A stretch of DNA of 7,481 nucleotides from an uncultured Oscillospiraceae bacterium (GTDB lineage: Bacteria > Bacillota > Clostridia > Oscillospirales > Acutalibacteraceae), in assembly GCA_902478455.1 (NCBI GenBank), contig CABSLJ010000125.1, positions 1 to 7,481 of the forward strand, read 5' to 3'. Below the pieces are notes generated by a model, which worked only from the letters and a program-made list of their open reading frames with translations, did no database searches and was not told the DNA's origin. Made by a program: the position numbers and the translations under genes. Shown here in pieces: positions 5,570 to 7,481 of this stretch (its first letter is position 1; each line of letters starts with the position of its first letter).

Positions 5570-6703
5570 TTACTGCCCGAAAATCCGTGCGGCGTCGGCC
5601 ATGTTTTCGATGATCGGCACGCCGAAGGGACAGCGCGCTTCACAGCTTCCGCAGGCGATGCACTCGCTTCCGGTGTGGGAAAGCCCGAGATAGTGGGAAC
5701 GAATGGAGGGCGGCACGCTGCCCTCGTCCAGCCGGGCGATGTCGAGATATTTGTTGACCGCGGCAATGTCGATTTCCGCCGGACAAGGCTGGCAATGGCT
5801 GCAATAGACGCAATTGCCGCGGAAATCGCTGCGCAGGGTGCCGAGCACCGGCGCGTAGTCGCGCTCCTCCTCGCTGGTATCCAGATATCGGACGGCCTCA
5901 AGAACCTCTGCCCGGTTCTTGCAGCCCAGCATCACGCCGGCCACCGCCGGGCGCGTCAGCGCGTAGTGGATGCACTGCGGCACCGTCATCGGTTTGCCGA
6001 AGGGGGTGTGCTCGGGGGAGATCAGCTTGCCCGCGCCGAGGGTTTTCATCACGGTGATGCCGATTCCCTTCTGTGCGCAGAGACGGTAGAGGGAGGCGCG
6101 GGTGGGGTCCATGCCCTGGAAGGCCGCCGCGTCGGGGGAATCGTTGAGGACGTGCACGTCGGCGGGGTAGAGATCGAAAGCGGGATTGATGCTGAAGAGC
6201 ATCATCTCGGGCAGTCCGGTTTCGATGACCCGCATGGCCATTTTGGGCGCGTGCGAGCTGAAGCCGATGTGCCGGATATCCCCCTGCTGCTTCAGCTTTT
6301 GCACATAGTCGGCGAAGCCGGTCTCAAAGACGCCTTTGTAGTCATCCTCCGAGTCGATAAAGAACATCATGCCGAAATCGATGTAGCCGAATATCCGCAG
6401 CAGGTCCTCAAAATACCGCTGCACGGTCGGCAGGTCGCGGCTGATGTCATACTGCTGGCCCACGTCGGTCGAGCCGATATGGCCCTGAATCAGGACCTGA
6501 CCGCGCTGGTCTCCCAGCGCCCTGGCGATGTTTTCGCGGACCTCCCGCCCCGGCATGAAGACGTCAAAGAGGTTGACGCCGTTTTCCAGCGCGGCGTCGA
6601 TGGTTTCCTTGACCTGCTCATAGGGCGCGCCGTCCAGATGCTCGCAGCCGAGTCCGATGACGCTGCCCTTGCAGCCGGTTCTTCCGATTTCCCTGTATTC
6701 CAT
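5570..6703 (-). CDS. Aldo/keto reductase-like protein with C-terminal 4Fe-4S domain
   Basis: A 377-residue cytoplasmic protein. Residues 1-about 280 are an aldo/keto reductase TIM barrel (start MEYREIGRTGCKGSVIGLGC; IGFSSH near 146-151; VMKTLGAGKL near 218-227). Residues about 295-360 are a ferredoxin-like domain with two cysteine clusters: C298/C301/C304/C307-Pro and C348/C351/C354/C358-Pro, enough for two 4Fe-4S clusters. The usual Asp-Tyr-Lys-His tetrad is not conserved: Asp47 remains, no Tyr follows in DVFMPG, the Lys position appears to be His75 (IQGHIG), and the His position is Phe114 (MMFFID). This matches a clostridial subfamily I recall rather than random decay, since the surrounding sequence is intact. 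The substrate is unknown; an Fe-S-linked redox role, perhaps with flavin or ferredoxin, is inference. Start ATG at 6703 follows AAAGGACGG. Confidence 0.92.
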   Translation of the reverse strand: MEYREIGRTGCKGSVIGLGCEHLDGAPYEQVKETIDAALENGVNLFDVFMPGREVRENIARALGDQRGQVLIQGHIGSTDVGQQYDISRDLPTVQRYFEDLLRIFGYIDFGMMFFIDSEDDYKGVFETGFADYVQKLKQQGDIRHIGFSSHAPKMAMRVIETGLPEMMLFSINPAFDLYPADVHVLNDSPDAAAFQGMDPTRASLYRLCAQKGIGITVMKTLGAGKLISPEHTPFGKPMTVPQCIHYALTRPAVAGVMLGCKNRAEVLEAVRYLDTSEEERDYAPVLGTLRSDFRGNCVYCSHCQPCPAEIDIAAVNKYLDIARLDEGSVPPSIRSHYLGLSHTGSECIACGSCEARCPFGVPIIENMADAARIFGQ

Positions 6704-6752
6704 ATGTTTCGCCGTCCTTTTGTATCGATTTGCGCATAAACTGCTTTATTTT

Positions 6753-6781
6753 ATGATAGCACAAGCGGAAGGAAAAGTCGA
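6753..6781 (-). promoter_or_regulatory. Probable promoter of the aldo/keto reductase gene
   Basis: On the minus strand, -35 TCGACT (6781-6776, four of six consensus bases), 17-nt spacer, -10 TATCAT (6758-6753). Transcription would begin near 6746, leaving about 43 nt of leader. This suggests the reductase is transcribed separately from the CBM9-like gene upstream. Confidence 0.5.
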
Positions 6782-6825
6782 CCGGGGAAGCCTTCGCATC
6801 CACCGGCAGGGGGTTGTTTTCGGGG

Positions 6826-6857
6826 ACCGGCCGCCGTGCGGCTGTCCCGCGGCCGGT
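6826..6857 (-). terminator. G+C-rich stem-loop after the CBM9-like gene, possible terminator
   Basis: ACCGGCCGC (6826-6834) pairs perfectly with GCGGCCGGT (6849-6857) around a 14-nt loop, 21 nt after the CBM9-like stop codon. On the minus strand it is followed by CCCCGAAAACAA and not by a T-run, so it is not a canonical intrinsic terminator. It could stabilise the 3' end of the transcript or terminate weakly. Confidence 0.4.
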
Positions 6858-6878
6858 GAGGTCCGTCTGTGCCTTTCG

Positions 6879-7481
6879 TCACGCCAGGACAAGCTCGCCG
6901 AAGAATTCCGGAAGATGGAAGCAGGGCTTTTCAAATTGAATCGGCTGCCAGGAGCCAAAGTGGGCGACGGCGGTGTTGTCCCCGCATTTGTAAAAGTTGC
7001 CGGTCATACGGTGACCGGGCGCAAAGTCGTTCCGCCCGTAGATTTCTTGGATGAATTTGAGGCCGATGAGCAGTTTTACTTCCCAGAAGCCGTTTTCGCG
7101 GTCGACGCGCGCCTCCGGCTTCGGCGGGGTGATGCCGAGCGAGCGGACAAAGCGGCGGTCGAAGCGGTCGGGGCCGATCTGGCACAGCAGGGCGCCGTTT
7201 GCATTCATCTCAAAATTGAGGTAGCCTCTGTCGCTTTCCGCGGGATAAAAATTGAGAAAGGCCTCCATGCAGCTGTCGGTATAAACGGGGTCGTCGTCCT
7301 GAGTGTAGACGGCGGCGGGGTCGCGCTCCTGGCACCGCATGGTCAGAAGAAAACCGGCGTCCTCCAGGAAGATAAGCTCGGCGCGGGTTTTCGGGCGGTA
7401 ATCGCCGCCCCAGGAATAGGTTTCGACGGACAAATAGTCATGGTCCTGTTGCTCGTGCAGGGAACGGAAGGTTTGAATACG
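6879..7481 (-). CDS. Carbohydrate-binding family 9-like protein, 5' end outside window
   Basis: The last 200 codons of a gene whose frame is open to the window edge, so the true start is not visible. A TTG at 7433 could be read as a start, but the 16 codons before it (RIQTFRSLHEQQDHDY) continue smoothly into the fold, making an upstream start more likely. Features of the CBM9-like beta-sandwich are DDPVYTDSCMEAFLNFYP, then GYLNFEMNANGALLCQIG, a central WEVKLLIGL strand, and the C-terminal NFYKCGDNTAVAHFGSW and LPEFFGELV. Known relatives bind sugars and occur either attached to glycoside hydrolases or alone. The visible part has no enzyme domain and ends with the module, as in stand-alone clostridial relatives. 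Location cannot be judged because any signal peptide would be beyond the edge. Confidence 0.8.
   Translation of the reverse strand, partial: RIQTFRSLHEQQDHDYLSVETYSWGGDYRPKTRAELIFLEDAGFLLTMRCQERDPAAVYTQDDDPVYTDSCMEAFLNFYPAESDRGYLNFEMNANGALLCQIGPDRFDRRFVRSLGITPPKPEARVDRENGFWEVKLLIGLKFIQEIYGRNDFAPGHRMTGNFYKCGDNTAVAHFGSWQPIQFEKPCFHLPEFFGELVLA

Noticed and set aside
5675..6739. 354-codon plus-strand open frame opposite the aldo/keto reductase
   Set aside because: It mirrors a well-supported gene with eight conserved cysteines. The translation resembles no family and its start lies inside the opposite gene.

Overview
The window looks like chromosomal DNA of a Gram-positive anaerobe of the Clostridia (Oscillospiraceae/Ruminococcaceae type). 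This is an inference from several things: fairly high G+C by eye, strong AGGAGG-type ribosome binding sites, near-consensus sigma-A promoters (one TTGACA-18-TATAAT), a lipobox lipoprotein, a short one-membrane-span type I signal peptidase, and an aldo/keto reductase with a 4Fe-4S domain of the kind common in anaerobic Firmicutes. I see no phage, insertion sequence, CRISPR array, tRNA or rRNA.

Layout. (1) 1-1440: a minus-strand gene for an unrecognised lipoprotein with a long Ser/Pro/Gly linker and a beta-propeller-like body. It has its own promoter with two palindromes and a clear intrinsic terminator. (2) 1441-3791: minus-strand unit of a stand-alone AraC-type DNA-binding protein followed by a complete ABC exporter (membrane domain fused to ATPase). 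The exporter has a perfect-consensus promoter overlapping the regulator's stop codon, a 14-bp palindrome between its -35 and -10 boxes, and a roughly 120-nt leader with two stem-loops, the second terminator-like. (3) 3792-4817: about 1 kb without a convincing gene, lying between divergent transcription units and holding promoter candidates in both directions and some stem-loops. (4) 4818-5533: plus-strand type I signal peptidase and a large branched terminator. (5) 5570-7481: minus-strand 4Fe-4S aldo/keto reductase, and upstream of it the 3' part of a carbohydrate-binding family 9-like protein that runs off the window.

Functionally, the regulator and exporter probably form a regulated efflux or export module. 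The signal peptidase is general secretion machinery. The reductase and the CBM9-like protein may both relate to carbohydrate metabolism, but nothing in the sequence ties them tightly. The best candidates for something undescribed are regulatory: the exporter's promoter/leader arrangement, and the long untranslated region upstream of the AraC-type gene. I did not find a clearly new multi-gene system.
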